Source: Paenibacillus pinihumi DSM 23905 = JCM 16419 (GTDB lineage: Bacteria > Bacillota > Bacilli > Paenibacillales > Paenibacillaceae). From it: a stretch of DNA of 64,000 nucleotides. This document shows positions 25,524-35,044 of the stretch, piece by piece (within the stretch, counting starts at the first letter, position 1; every line of letters starts with the position of its first letter). Below the pieces are notes generated by a model that was given only the letters and a program-made list of their open reading frames with translations, was not told the DNA's origin and made no database searches. The stretch spans positions 912,381 to 976,380 of the forward strand of contig NZ_KE383864.1 of assembly GCF_000422505.1 (NCBI RefSeq), read 5' to 3'. A program made the position numbers and the translations under genes.

Positions 25524-26021
25524 TTAATCCTTGTTTTTATTGCTAGAGGAGTCAGCAAAAGCTCCGCCGCATAACCGGTTTCCTCCGGGAGTCAGCTTCT
25601 CCAGCAATCTTGCCAGTTCCTGAATTTCATCCTCGGTCAAATTCGCTACAAGCTGCTCCATAAGCTGCAGACGCTTGTTATGAATCGCATTTACAAGTTG
25701 ACGGCCCGCATCGGTAATCTCCAGCATGACAACCCGCCGGTCCTGCTCCCCGCGCTCCCGCATGATTAGACCCTGGCTGATCAGGCTGTCGGCCAGTCCT
25801 GTAATCGCACCGGAAGTAACGAACAGCATCTCGGCAAGGGCAGACGCCTTCTGTGGCCCCTCTTCTTCAAGCTTTAACAGTATTCTCGCTTGCGTCAGTC
25901 CGAGACCTGCTATATCGACCTTATTCCATTGGGAAAGTTGATGACTTCGAAGCTGGCGGAACGCCTCGTCCACACGAATGAGAACTTCGCTGTACGAGCT
26001 GCTTATTTTTTTATCCACCAT
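25524..26021 (-). CDS. MarR-family transcriptional regulator
   Basis: 165 residues with a central winged helix: ILLKLEEEGPQKASALAEML, VTSGAITGLADSLISQGLIM and the wing RGEQDRRVVMLEITDAG, flanked by dimerisation helices. It most likely represses itself and the efflux pump that starts 115 bases downstream, and releases DNA on binding a drug-like ligand. The last 20 residues, rich in Asn, Lys and Ser, form an unstructured tail. GGGGCAGCAG lies before the ATG as a weak ribosome site. Confidence 0.9.
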   Translation of the reverse strand: MVDKKISSSYSEVLIRVDEAFRQLRSHQLSQWNKVDIAGLGLTQARILLKLEEEGPQKASALAEMLFVTSGAITGLADSLISQGLIMRERGEQDRRVVMLEITDAGRQLVNAIHNKRLQLMEQLVANLTEDEIQELARLLEKLTPGGNRLCGGAFADSSSNKNKD

Positions 26022-26140
26022 CGGGCTGCTGCCCCTTTCATACGATATTTACTGCGCCATTCTAGTTTAACCCATATTTCATTATATTTTAAGCGGAAAC
26101 TCGTAATTTTCACTTCTCCACATTATGAAAACAATCCGTT

Positions 26141-26863
26141 TTACCTGCCCTCTTTACTGTTGTTGATACGCGCTGACAGTATAACACCGAGAACCATCAT
26201 CATCACATACACAAATTGCTCCCCTGATAAACCAAGCAGCCACTTCGTTTTCACATTGAAAAAAGAAACGATCGTCAAGCCCATCCCAAGATAAGTCAAT
26301 GCATTAGATATCCATTTCCCTGTACCAAACCATACTCTGCGACGCCACAGCCAAATAAACATCGGCATAATGACCAACAGGCGATACACATTAACAGGAT
26401 GATAGGCAAAAGCCGGGTCTTCAATCGAAATGCCCCACGGCAATGAAGTTGCTGTACCATACTTCCATCCGAGCAGGCTGTATATCAGCATGGCCGCTAT
26501 ACCCCCAAGAGCCAGCAAATCCAGTGTAAGCTTCCAAGGAACATCAAGCTTTCTCCACGCACGTCCCAAATAAATGACCCCAATTACAAAGCCTGTCCAC
26601 CCTCCGGCGGCATTGCCGGAGACCATCAGCCAATACATCGGAGGCTCTTTTAATATAGAAGGAGACAATACAAGGGGGCTCAGCTTCCAGACAAGAAAAT
26701 AAATCAGCACCGCATTAAAAAGCGGATCAAGAACGGGACGGCCACTCCAAGAGGACCGCTTCCACTGCAACCACATGGCAGCATATCCGCCCAGTCCGGA
26801 TAAAGCGAGTGTCAGCCAATCCATTCGAATCATCAGCGGGCCAAGCTGTAAAACTTCCTGCAT
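26141..26863 (-). CDS. Lgt-like polytopic membrane protein (prolipoprotein diacylglyceryl transferase superfamily)
   Basis: 240 residues with about seven membrane segments. The combination GTATSLPWGI and YHPVNVYRLL resembles the Lgt signature in which GTPTDLPWGI precedes HPTQLYE, but the catalytic motifs are only partly kept, so it is probably a distant relative rather than the housekeeping Lgt. The ATG at 26863 follows CAGGAGTG; an alternative start lies at 26887. It directly follows a ResA-type thioredoxin gene and may form a functional pair with it in redox handling at the outer membrane face; this is inference. Confidence 0.6.
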   Translation of the reverse strand: MQEVLQLGPLMIRMDWLTLALSGLGGYAAMWLQWKRSSWSGRPVLDPLFNAVLIYFLVWKLSPLVLSPSILKEPPMYWLMVSGNAAGGWTGFVIGVIYLGRAWRKLDVPWKLTLDLLALGGIAAMLIYSLLGWKYGTATSLPWGISIEDPAFAYHPVNVYRLLVIMPMFIWLWRRRVWFGTGKWISNALTYLGMGLTIVSFFNVKTKWLLGLSGEQFVYVMMMVLGVILSARINNSKEGR

Positions 26864-26901
26864 TACAATCACTCCTGAATAAATCATTTAGCAGTCACCT
26901 G

Positions 26902-27414
26902 CTAAGGTAAAAGCTGCTTAAATTTTGCTTCCATTGATTTGGGGTCCACCAGCCCAATAACAGAATCAACAATCTTCCCATCCGCATTTACAAAAAAAGT
27001 CGTCGGAATCGGACGGATGCCATATTTCTTGGCGATTTCCCCCTTCTCATCAAGCAGCACCGGAAAGGAAAAACTATATTCCTCTGCAAAGGCACGCGCA
27101 TCCGCTACCTTGTCTCCGGAAGTTACGTTAATCGCATAGATTTCAATTTGGTCTTTATATTTCTCATATAAACGGGCAAGCTCCGGCGCTTCAAGCCGGC
27201 AAGGCCCGCACCAGGAAGCCCAGAAGTTAAGTACCACCGGTTTATTAGTAAGCTTTGCAAGCGAGTAGTCATTCCCGTCAAGCCCTGGCAAAGAAAACTG
27301 CGGCGCCTGGTACCCCGCTCTCGGAAGCTCCTCCCGGTTATCGCTTGATGATTGATAGGCAGCAATTCCTGCGAGAAGCACAATTACAGCAATAACAATC
27401 CATTGCTTTCTCAA
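26902..27414 (-). CDS. Membrane-anchored thiol-disulfide oxidoreductase, ResA/TlpA type
   Basis: 170 residues: one N-terminal membrane anchor (residues 5-22) and an extracellular thioredoxin fold of the AhpC/TlpA class. The active site is FWASWCGPCR near residue 75, and the cis-Pro is in GIRPIPTTFFV. ResA keeps apocytochrome c or sporulation cysteines reduced. I choose the TTG at 27414 (MRKQWIVIAV) because GGGGGAGGGGAGAG sits just before it; the longer frame to 27504 would bury that site. Cotranscribed with the Lgt-like gene. Confidence 0.88.
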   Translation of the reverse strand: MRKQWIVIAVIVLLAGIAAYQSSSDNREELPRAGYQAPQFSLPGLDGNDYSLAKLTNKPVVLNFWASWCGPCRLEAPELARLYEKYKDQIEIYAINVTSGDKVADARAFAEEYSFSFPVLLDEKGEIAKKYGIRPIPTTFFVNADGKIVDSVIGLVDPKSMEAKFKQLLP

Positions 27415-27533
27415 TACTCTCCCCTCCCCCAATAACACAACAATTAGACATAAAGCGTTTTCTTGCACACACGGATTGTAGTTGATAGGCAATCGGAATG
27501 TCAATTTTGTTCAAATTTGCAGCGGAATCGGGC

Positions 27534-27646
27534 TAACCATTGTCAAAAGGCTAACCGAAGCGCACGGCGGCAGTGTCCGGATCGAAAGCCATGACGGTAC
27601 AACAATTTATATCCGGTTGCCAAATAACAATCCACATTTAAATTGA
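27534..27646 (+). pseudogene. C-terminal relic of a sensor histidine kinase
   Basis: This plus-strand frame reads GIGLTIVKRLTEAHGGSVRI, then continues to a strand ending YIRLP and a natural stop at 27644. That is the G2 box and last strands of a HATPase_c domain. Nothing upstream (27505-27533) continues the kinase, so only about 37 codons of a once larger gene remain. Confidence 0.75.
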
Positions 27647-27655
27647 AGATATAAA

Positions 27656-27704
27656 ACAAGCAGGCCGGGCAAAGAATCTCGAGGATTCATGCCCGGCCTG
27701 CTTG
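27656..27704 (-). terminator. Terminator after the NlpC/P60 gene
   Basis: CAAGCAGGCCGGGC pairs perfectly with GCCCGGCCTGCTTG, with a further GAATC/GATTC stem inside. It begins nine bases after the NlpC stop codon in the minus direction. Confidence 0.8.
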
Positions 27705-27712
27705 TCTATGTA

Positions 27713-28171
27713 TTATTGTGCATCATCTTGTCCGGAAATGACACGGCGCGCAGTCACGTAACGCTTCTCATAATAGGGCTCTGACAGCTTGCTGATTGTA
27801 ACACCCTTGCTGCTGGAAGAATGGGCGAATTGTCCGTCCCCTACATAAATTCCTGCATGGGAGATGCCTTTTCCATCAATATTGAAAAATACCAGATCGC
27901 CGGAGCGCAGCTCGTCTTTCTCAAGCTGTGTGCCCGCTTCCGCTTGGGTCTTGGACGTTCTCGGCAATTGAACATCGAACTGGTTGTATATGTACAGAAT
28001 AAAACCCGAGCAATCGAAGCCTTCTACGGTTGTGCCTCCCCATTTATAGGGCGTTCCCATTACCTGGTCAATCGATTCGCTTAATTTAGGCGTTTCCGCT
28101 GCATAGGACGTTCCTGCTCCGGCTCCGAATATCACCGCAGCACCCACTATGGATAGGATAAATTTCTTCAA
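27713..28171 (-). CDS. Secreted NlpC/P60 (C40) cell-wall peptidase
   Basis: 152 residues: a signal peptide (residues 1-25, ending near ASYAAE) and one NlpC/P60 domain. The catalytic Cys is in EGFDCSGFILY near 55, the His in GISHAGIYVGDG near 105, and the third polar residue in FAHSS. It should cleave D-gamma-Glu/meso-Dap bonds in peptidoglycan stems outside the cell. No separate wall-binding domain is present. The TTG start at 28171 has a GAAGGGAGC site upstream. A long 5' region (28172-28500) precedes it. Confidence 0.9.
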   Translation of the reverse strand: MKKFILSIVGAAVIFGAGAGTSYAAETPKLSESIDQVMGTPYKWGGTTVEGFDCSGFILYIYNQFDVQLPRTSKTQAEAGTQLEKDELRSGDLVFFNIDGKGISHAGIYVGDGQFAHSSSSKGVTISKLSEPYYEKRYVTARRVISGQDDAQ

Positions 28172-28500
28172 AAGTAAGCTCCCTTCGATGAGTATTTGGC
28201 GGTTTTTGCCAACCTGATTAGAGCAATATTTCGACTTTTGCGGCGGAATCCCTTTAATGTAAACATTAGAATCCTTTCATTTTCATAAAGGCAGGTCAAG
28301 CTTCCGCCCCGGTTATCCGTTTTAATTCGTCCATTGACCTTCGTTCGGCATACCCCGCATACGCTTCTTTCTTTTTCCCGTTTTACTGAAAATCTATAAT
28401 CAGCCGCGTCACGACTGGAACCTGCTGATCTGAATGAAGTCCGGTAAGCAACTGCTTGGCAATCCGGGCCTTTAACCCCTTTGTCTCCCCTGCCGGCAAA
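28172..28500 (-). other. Long 5' region of the NlpC/P60 gene
   Basis: About 330 bases without a credible gene separate the alpha-galactosidase terminator from the NlpC start. A weak promoter candidate on the minus strand is TTGACC (28294-28299) with AAGGAT (28271-28276), 17 bases apart, leaving a leader of about 95 bases. The frame 28168-28656 is open but has no family resemblance and runs through a terminator. I looked for cyclic-di-AMP and cyclic-di-GMP riboswitch cores, which often precede wall hydrolases, and did not find them. Confidence 0.4.
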
Positions 28501-28502
28501 TG

Positions 28503-28540
28503 AAAAAACTGACCCTGTCCACAACGGACCAGAGTCAGTT
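28503..28540 (-). terminator. Terminator after alpha-galactosidase
   Basis: AACTGACTCTGGTCC pairs with GGACAGGGTCAGTT on the minus strand, followed by TTTTTT, 13 bases after the stop codon. Confidence 0.85.
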
Positions 28541-28552
28541 CCTTGACACTTT

Positions 28553-30331
28553 TTATACAGACAGCTTCGTAAAGAAGGCAGCTCCTGCTTTTGGAATTGC
28601 GATTTCATGCAGGCCTTCCTCAAGCTCCATAGCTCGCGACTCGACAATCCGGCCACAGCAATCCTTCACAGTCAGCTCATACCGGCCCAATGTACGGTTA
28701 CATTTGACAACTGTTGCTTCATTGTAAGTTCCATTCACCACAATAAGCTGATCTGCCGCTTCTTCGATAACTGCAACCAGATTGGCATAGAGCGCAATAA
28801 TTTCCTTGCCGCTGCTTTTCGCCCGTACAAGCGGGAACAGCAGCTCAGGCTGGGTCGGTGTGAGCTCGCCTTTCAGCAATGTCTCCCCATGCTCCTTGCA
28901 GAACTCCAGCCAGAAGCGGATCATTTCCAGATACGGCTCTCCGATTTCCTCCAGACGGACCGAAATCTGAGGCACAGAGAAAATGACATTTACAAGCTGC
29001 ATTGCTGCACTTTCCACCGGCTCCTTATAATTGAACATAATCATGTCGGAATGGACAGCCGTATTCCCGGACAAAAGGCGCAGGTCAAGCGTGCGGATCC
29101 GGTTCTGAATCGAATCATTCGGACAATCATTGGCTCGGAACATATTGCCGTACTTTCTCATCAGCGGTCCGATATACGTTTGGCGGAATTCGATCAGAAT
29201 ATCCGGCTTGATCTTGCGCACCCGCAACATGACATCGGTAAGCAGCCGGTCTACCGCCTCCGGCACAGAGTTGTAATCCCGGTTCTCAGGCGCTTCTCCG
29301 TCATGGCCCGGGAACAGCTTGAAGCTGTCGACAAAATCCAGTTTCAACCCGTCGATGTCCCACTCGGATACCGCTCTTTCATAAATGCCAATCAGATACT
29401 CCCGCACCTCCGGGTAACGGGGATCAAGAACTCCCGCATCCAATCCGTCAATAACTCCCAGCAGCTTGCCGCTGAATCTGTCCCAAATCCTGCTTTTCTT
29501 CCCGATGAACGGAACGGAGTACCACAGCATATATTTCAGCCCTGTCGCATGGACGGCATCCACATGCTTGCGCATATCCGGGATTTTGCCGGTATACACT
29601 TCCCAGTCCCCGGTATAGGCATAGCCCCGGTTGTTGTCATCCGTCTGCCAGCCGTCATCCACAATAATGCTCTCGCAGCCAATTTCCTTGGCCAGCTTGC
29701 TCTGCTCTTCCAGCTCGGTTGCCGTTAGCTCCTGGTGATAGGAGTACCAGGTGGAATACATCGGCTGCAGCGCGATATCCGGAACACTTGAAGGCTCAAA
29801 TCCGGGGAACGTCTCCCACCAGCGGGACACCCCGCCAAGTGCTTCGTAGTAAGCAATATTTCTCCTGTCAATGCGCAGCTTTGCTTCATAATAGTCAATC
29901 TCCGGCATCGGCTCCTCGAACAAAGTGATTGTGCACAGGAAAGTGGAGTCCTCCTCATGCATGCCAGCCTGGATGGACAGGTTGTTCAAAGCATCGGAGA
30001 ACGCAAAAGTAAGACGGTTTCTCCCCGCCATATTGTACAAGCTGACCACAGGCGCCAGAGATGTATTCTTCGACTGAAAGCCCTCTGCCCAGTCCGCCTG
30101 GAATGTCTTGTTTCGGTCAGCACCCGGATGCCATAGCGCATGGATATCTGCAGCCTGCTCCGACCAGCTGATTTTATACACGGGGGGAAGCTGCTTCTTG
30201 TCTGCTTGCAGCTTGATTGTGACGAGGAATACCTCGTCCTCCAGCGTTTTGATCTCTGTATACCCTCGAAAAGCATCGCTTGTACCGCTGATCTTTATTT
30301 CGGGAATGGATGATTGAAGTAATGTTTTCAT
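28553..30331 (-). CDS. Alpha-galactosidase-like glycoside hydrolase (clan GH-D, GH36 type)
   Basis: 592 residues. An N-terminal beta domain (1-170) precedes a TIM barrel with the clan signature IIVDDGWQTDD near 215, the nucleophile Asp in GLKLDFVDSF near 310, and a likely acid/base Asp in FRANDCPNDS. A C-terminal beta domain closes the protein. No signal peptide, so it acts on imported oligosaccharides. It lies divergent from a LacI regulator and importer operon. Exact linkage (alpha-galactose or a related alpha-sugar) is inferred from family; no aglycone information is visible. The promoter is at 30382-30410. Confidence 0.85.
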   Translation of the reverse strand: MKTLLQSSIPEIKISGTSDAFRGYTEIKTLEDEVFLVTIKLQADKKQLPPVYKISWSEQAADIHALWHPGADRNKTFQADWAEGFQSKNTSLAPVVSLYNMAGRNRLTFAFSDALNNLSIQAGMHEEDSTFLCTITLFEEPMPEIDYYEAKLRIDRRNIAYYEALGGVSRWWETFPGFEPSSVPDIALQPMYSTWYSYHQELTATELEEQSKLAKEIGCESIIVDDGWQTDDNNRGYAYTGDWEVYTGKIPDMRKHVDAVHATGLKYMLWYSVPFIGKKSRIWDRFSGKLLGVIDGLDAGVLDPRYPEVREYLIGIYERAVSEWDIDGLKLDFVDSFKLFPGHDGEAPENRDYNSVPEAVDRLLTDVMLRVRKIKPDILIEFRQTYIGPLMRKYGNMFRANDCPNDSIQNRIRTLDLRLLSGNTAVHSDMIMFNYKEPVESAAMQLVNVIFSVPQISVRLEEIGEPYLEMIRFWLEFCKEHGETLLKGELTPTQPELLFPLVRAKSSGKEIIALYANLVAVIEEAADQLIVVNGTYNEATVVKCNRTLGRYELTVKDCCGRIVESRAMELEEGLHEIAIPKAGAAFFTKLSV

Positions 30332-30381
30332 AATTCCTCCTGCTGCTTTGGCTGGTTAGCCTATTCATTTTACTAAATTCG

Positions 30382-30410
30382 ATTATACGTTTTACGAAAC
30401 AATCAGTAAA
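30382..30410 (-). promoter_or_regulatory. Promoter of the alpha-galactosidase gene
   Basis: On the minus strand TTTACT at 30405-30410 and TATAAT at 30382-30387 are 17 bases apart. TTTACGAAAC lies within the spacer and TTACGAAATA follows 30 bases away, a direct repeat that could be LacI-family operators. Confidence 0.65.
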
Positions 30411-30461
30411 CAAAATTTTATTACGAAATAATATAACAGTCAATTTACTCGAAATTTTTCA

Positions 30462-30475
30462 TGAAAACGATCTCA
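30462..30475. promoter_or_regulatory. cre-like CcpA site in the divergent spacer
   Basis: TGAAAACGATCTCA fits every fixed position of the Bacillus cre consensus TGWAANCGNTNWCA. It lies just upstream of the rightward -35 element and between the two divergent promoters, in a position to mediate glucose repression of the whole locus. Confidence 0.7.
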
Positions 30476-30484
30476 AATTAACTA

Positions 30485-30513
30485 TTTACAAATAAAATGG
30501 AGTCTTATATAAT
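30485..30513 (+). promoter_or_regulatory. Promoter of the LacI regulator and sugar importer operon
   Basis: TTTACA at 30485-30490 and TATAAT at 30508-30513 are separated by exactly 17 bases. The transcript has a leader of about 120 bases before the regulator's TTG start. Confidence 0.75.
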
Positions 30514-30631
30514 GAATCCATCAAGTTATTCGCTAATGTTTAGTAAACATTAATCTAGGCATTGGCAATAAGAGTCCAAAAAATATAAAATAACTGTGAG
30601 GGGTGTTTCTTAAATATTAGGGAAAAGGTGA

Positions 30632-31696
<1,065 letters not shown>

Positions 31697-31785
31697 ACTT
31701 AGGAAAATATGGACGGGTTCATCAAGAATTCATCATTGGCTGTACAAGCGGAATCGGCTGCCGCGCCTTGAACAGTGGCAGCTGT

Positions 31786-31836
31786 GTTTCGCGGGAAATA
31801 TAAGAATTTGCAGCTGAGCTGCAAGCTCTTATATTT
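31786..31836 (+). repeat. Dispersed palindromic repeat, copy before the second sugar-binding gene
   Basis: GTTTCGCGGGAAATATAAG, then TTTGCAGCT/AGCTGCAA, then TCTTATATTT: a strong hairpin with no T run, 26 bases before the binding-protein start. It may also stabilise the downstream message after cleavage. Confidence 0.65.
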
Positions 31837-31861
31837 AAAAAAACAACTCGGAGGAAATAAC

Positions 31862-33118
31862 ATGAAAAAATGGTTATTTATAGTTGTTTCATTGCTGCTG
31901 GTCATTAGTTTGGCTGCATGTGGCAACAGTAAAGATACAGGCTCCAACACAGGAAGCAGTTCTGCTGAAGGCGGACCGAAAGGGAAAATCACCTTCGCAT
32001 TCTGGGGCGCTCAAACCGAGGCCGATGCGATCAAGAATGTCGTCGCAGACTTCCAGAAGCAATACCCGGATGTACAGGTTGAGAATCAATGGATTCAGAG
32101 CGACTACCTGACCAAGCTGCAAATGATGATTGCCGGCGGAACAGCGCCAGACGTCATTCTTGTCTCCGGCGGGGACCTGCCAGGATTCGCAAACGCATTC
32201 CAGGAAGTGAATCCGGACTCGTCCAAATTCAGCTCCCCTTCTCTTGTCGAGTCGATGACTTATCAAGGAAAAACGTATGCGGTTCCATTTATCATCAAAC
32301 CAAAGGTTATGGCGATTAATATCGATCTGTTCGAAAAGCATAACATTGCACTTCCAAGCAAGACCGAGCCAATGACCATGGAGCAGTTCGATGAAATTGC
32401 GAAGAAAATTACGGAAGGCGAAGGCAAAACCAAAATTTACGGTTCTGAGCCTCTCTGGATCGGAAACATGCTCTACTCCTTCGGCGCTTCCCATTATTCT
32501 CCTGATAACACCCGTTCGACGATCGATTCTCCGGAAGCGATCCAAGCTGCGGAATATATTATCAGCACGAAGCAAGCCGGAATTGTGCCAAACGACACCG
32601 AGAAGCAGGGCCAAAGCATGATGGACTGGTATCTGGCCGGAAGAATCGGCATGTTCACAGATTTCGGACCTTGGTACATCCCGCAAATGGCGGAAGTGAA
32701 AAACTTCAAATGGGATCTCGTTCCTTTCCCTGGCAATGGCGGCACAAAAGAGGTTGATGGTCTGGCGATTAGCAAAACTTCCAAAAATGCCGAGGCTGCA
32801 AAGCTGTTCGTCGATCACTTGACACAAAATCAGCAAGCACAAGATATAATCGGCGGGAACAAAACTGCTTATGGCGTTCCTGTTCTCCCTACAGCTACAC
32901 AAGCATTCGAAGATATCTTTGAAGGCAAAAACCTGAAAGCATTCGTTCTGGCATCTGAAAACCAGCATAATCAGGAAGCGCAAAAACGCACGAATGAAAT
33001 CAGTAAAGAGATGAAAATGATTACCGATTTGACCCCTATCGGCATCGGAAATCAGGACGTGAAGGTCATTTTCCCGAAGGTAGCGGAAAACATTAATAAA
33101 ATTCTACAACAGGACTAA
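31862..33118 (+). CDS. Carbohydrate ABC transporter substrate-binding lipoprotein (family 1)
   Basis: 418 residues with lipobox ISLAACG ending the signal peptide, a short Ser/Gly linker, then the two lobes of a CUT1 sugar binder: ITFAFWGAQTEADAIKNVV, PDVILVSGGDLPGFA, VPFIIKPKVMAINIDLFEKH and GRIGMFTDFGPWYIPQM. GGAGGAAATAAC precedes the ATG at 31862. It feeds the two permeases that follow. Given the neighbouring alpha-galactosidase and alpha/alpha-barrel enzyme, a galactose-containing oligosaccharide is a reasonable ligand, by inference. Confidence 0.9.
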   Translation: MKKWLFIVVSLLLVISLAACGNSKDTGSNTGSSSAEGGPKGKITFAFWGAQTEADAIKNVVADFQKQYPDVQVENQWIQSDYLTKLQMMIAGGTAPDVILVSGGDLPGFANAFQEVNPDSSKFSSPSLVESMTYQGKTYAVPFIIKPKVMAINIDLFEKHNIALPSKTEPMTMEQFDEIAKKITEGEGKTKIYGSEPLWIGNMLYSFGASHYSPDNTRSTIDSPEAIQAAEYIISTKQAGIVPNDTEKQGQSMMDWYLAGRIGMFTDFGPWYIPQMAEVKNFKWDLVPFPGNGGTKEVDGLAISKTSKNAEAAKLFVDHLTQNQQAQDIIGGNKTAYGVPVLPTATQAFEDIFEGKNLKAFVLASENQHNQEAQKRTNEISKEMKMITDLTPIGIGNQDVKVIFPKVAENINKILQQD

Positions 33119-33130
33119 CGGGAGCCAACT

Positions 33131-34189
33131 ATGAATGGAATAATTGAACAAATCTATAATATGTTCGAGATGATGGGAATGCCGGCAGCTCTGCTGCCGC
33201 TTCTCCCGTTTCTGTCGATCATTGCCGTTTTATACGTCATTATTTTCGCTGTAGCCAGAATACTGGTCAAGAAAAAGATTGTCCATATCCGGTCAGCCAG
33301 CTTTTATTTGTTTATCTCGCCTTGGATCATAGGCTTTTTGCTGTTTACAATCGGTCCAATGATCTTCTCTTTCTATATCAGCTTTACGAACTGGGAGGTT
33401 GTCAGTGATCCAAAATGGATTGGCACAGGCAACTACCAGATGCTGTTCAAGGATACGATGTTTTATAAATCACTTGCCGTAACCTTCTATTACACCCTGG
33501 TCAGCGTTCCGCTCCAGGTTGTTCTGTCACTGGCAATTGCCCTGCTGATGAACTTGAAACTTAAGGGCATCTACTTGTTCCGTACCATCTATTATTTGCC
33601 TACCCTTGTACAAGGTGTAGCACAGATGGTGCTGTTCCTGTGGATTTTCAATCCGAACGTCGGTCTGGTCAACTCTATCCTTGGCGTCTTCGGTATCGAA
33701 GGGCCGACTTGGTTCTCCAGCCCGGATTGGGCGATGCCCGCCGTTATCATCATGAGCTTATGGACGGTAGGCGGCAACATGATCATTTACCTGGCCGGAT
33801 TATCGGATGTTCCAACCAGCCTATATGAAGCAGCTGAAATTGACGGAGCCACCACTGCGCGCAAAGTATGGCACGTTACGCTCCCGCAAATTTCACCGAT
33901 CCTGTTCTTTAACGGGGTAACCAGCATGATCGGCGCGTTCCAGACATTCACCCAGGGCTTCCTGAATAACGGCGGACCGGACAACTCGCTTCTGTTCTAC
34001 GCCTATTATTTGTACCAGAACGCCTTTATGTGGTTCAAGATGGGCTATGGCTCCGCATTAGCGTGGGTACTGTTTATCATTATTTTGCTGTTTACAGTGC
34101 TCGTGTTCCGGGGAAGCGCGCTATGGGTTTACTATGAAACCGAGCAGTATGGAGGGAAAAAACGTCATGTCCGCAAAAAAAGAGCGTAA
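33131..34189 (+). CDS. Sugar ABC transporter permease, MalF/UgpA type
   Basis: 352 residues with an extra N-terminal membrane segment (residues 15-48) before the six core helices, as in MalF-like proteins. The EAA loop is LYEAAEIDGATTARKVWHVT near 230. ISPWIIGFLLFTIGPMIFS and YISFTNWEV mark the start of the core. Twelve bases after the binding protein and overlapping the next permease by 23 bases, so tightly co-expressed. Confidence 0.9.
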   Translation: MNGIIEQIYNMFEMMGMPAALLPLLPFLSIIAVLYVIIFAVARILVKKKIVHIRSASFYLFISPWIIGFLLFTIGPMIFSFYISFTNWEVVSDPKWIGTGNYQMLFKDTMFYKSLAVTFYYTLVSVPLQVVLSLAIALLMNLKLKGIYLFRTIYYLPTLVQGVAQMVLFLWIFNPNVGLVNSILGVFGIEGPTWFSSPDWAMPAVIIMSLWTVGGNMIIYLAGLSDVPTSLYEAAEIDGATTARKVWHVTLPQISPILFFNGVTSMIGAFQTFTQGFLNNGGPDNSLLFYAYYLYQNAFMWFKMGYGSALAWVLFIIILLFTVLVFRGSALWVYYETEQYGGKKRHVRKKRA

Positions 34190-35018
34190 GAATTCAAAAA
34201 CAGCGATTAACATCTTAGCCTATCTGGTCTTGATTGCAGGCGGCGTGGCGTTCTTATATCCTTTCGTCTGGATGATTTCCGCTTCTCTAAAAAGCCTGGA
34301 GGAAATCGCCGTCTCCGGAATGAATCTGTGGCCTGGCGAGTGGCGGTGGGATAACTATGTCAAAGCATTGACCTCGTTCCCATTCGGCCGTTATCTGATT
34401 AATACGCTATTAACGACAATCTTCCCGATTATCGGTACAGTTCTGTCCTGTTCACTGGTCGGCTATGCTTTTGCACGGTTCAAAGTAAAGGGCAGCGGCA
34501 TTTTGTTCCTGCTCGTGCTGTCAACGATGCTTCTTCCGGGTGAAGTAACGATGATTCCCCAATTTATTTTGTTCAAGAATCTCGGCATGCTTGATTCGTT
34601 GTATCCGTTGATCGTACCTGCATTCTTCGGTTCGCCTTTCTATATCTTCCTGTTCCGCCAGTTCTATTCCAGATTGCCTGTCGGTCTTGAGGAAGCGGCT
34701 ATTATAGACGGGTGTGGGTATTTCAAAATCTGGCGGGTCATCTTCCTGCCATTATCCAAGCCGGCACTTATCGGTGTTGGGGTTATGGTATTTATGGGCT
34801 CATGGAACAACTTCATGGGACCGCTGATTTATATCAACAGCGACAAGTGGAAGACGCTGACACTTGGTCTCGCAGGGTTCCAGGGAACGTTCGCAACTTC
34901 AACCAACCTGTTGATGGCTGCGGCAGTCGTCATTACCCTGCCATGTATTATTCTGTTTTTTGCAGCACAGAAAGCATTTATGGAAGGACTCACCTTCTCC
35001 GGATCTAAAGAGAACTAA
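34167..35018 (+). CDS. Sugar ABC transporter permease, MalG/UgpE type
   Basis: 283 residues, six membrane segments. EAA loop LEEAAIIDGCGYFKIWRVIF near 180; FLYPFVWMISASLKS marks the first helix. The ATG at 34167 has TGGAGGG upstream and lies inside the preceding permease gene. Ends with KAFMEGLTFSGSK, a typical tail of this subunit. An ATPase gene is missing from the operon. Confidence 0.9.
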   Translation: MSAKKERKNSKTAINILAYLVLIAGGVAFLYPFVWMISASLKSLEEIAVSGMNLWPGEWRWDNYVKALTSFPFGRYLINTLLTTIFPIIGTVLSCSLVGYAFARFKVKGSGILFLLVLSTMLLPGEVTMIPQFILFKNLGMLDSLYPLIVPAFFGSPFYIFLFRQFYSRLPVGLEEAAIIDGCGYFKIWRVIFLPLSKPALIGVGVMVFMGSWNNFMGPLIYINSDKWKTLTLGLAGFQGTFATSTNLLMAAAVVITLPCIILFFAAQKAFMEGLTFSGSKEN

Positions 35019-35044
35019 TCCAACAACTAACAGGAGTTAAGATT

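Noticed and set aside
28172-28500. Cyclic-di-AMP (ydaO) or cyclic-di-GMP riboswitch
   Set aside because: Neither conserved core could be found on the minus strand.
28168-28656. Minus-strand frame of 162 codons before the NlpC gene
   Set aside because: Runs through the alpha-galactosidase terminator and gene end, is rich in Arg, Ser and Cys, and resembles no family.
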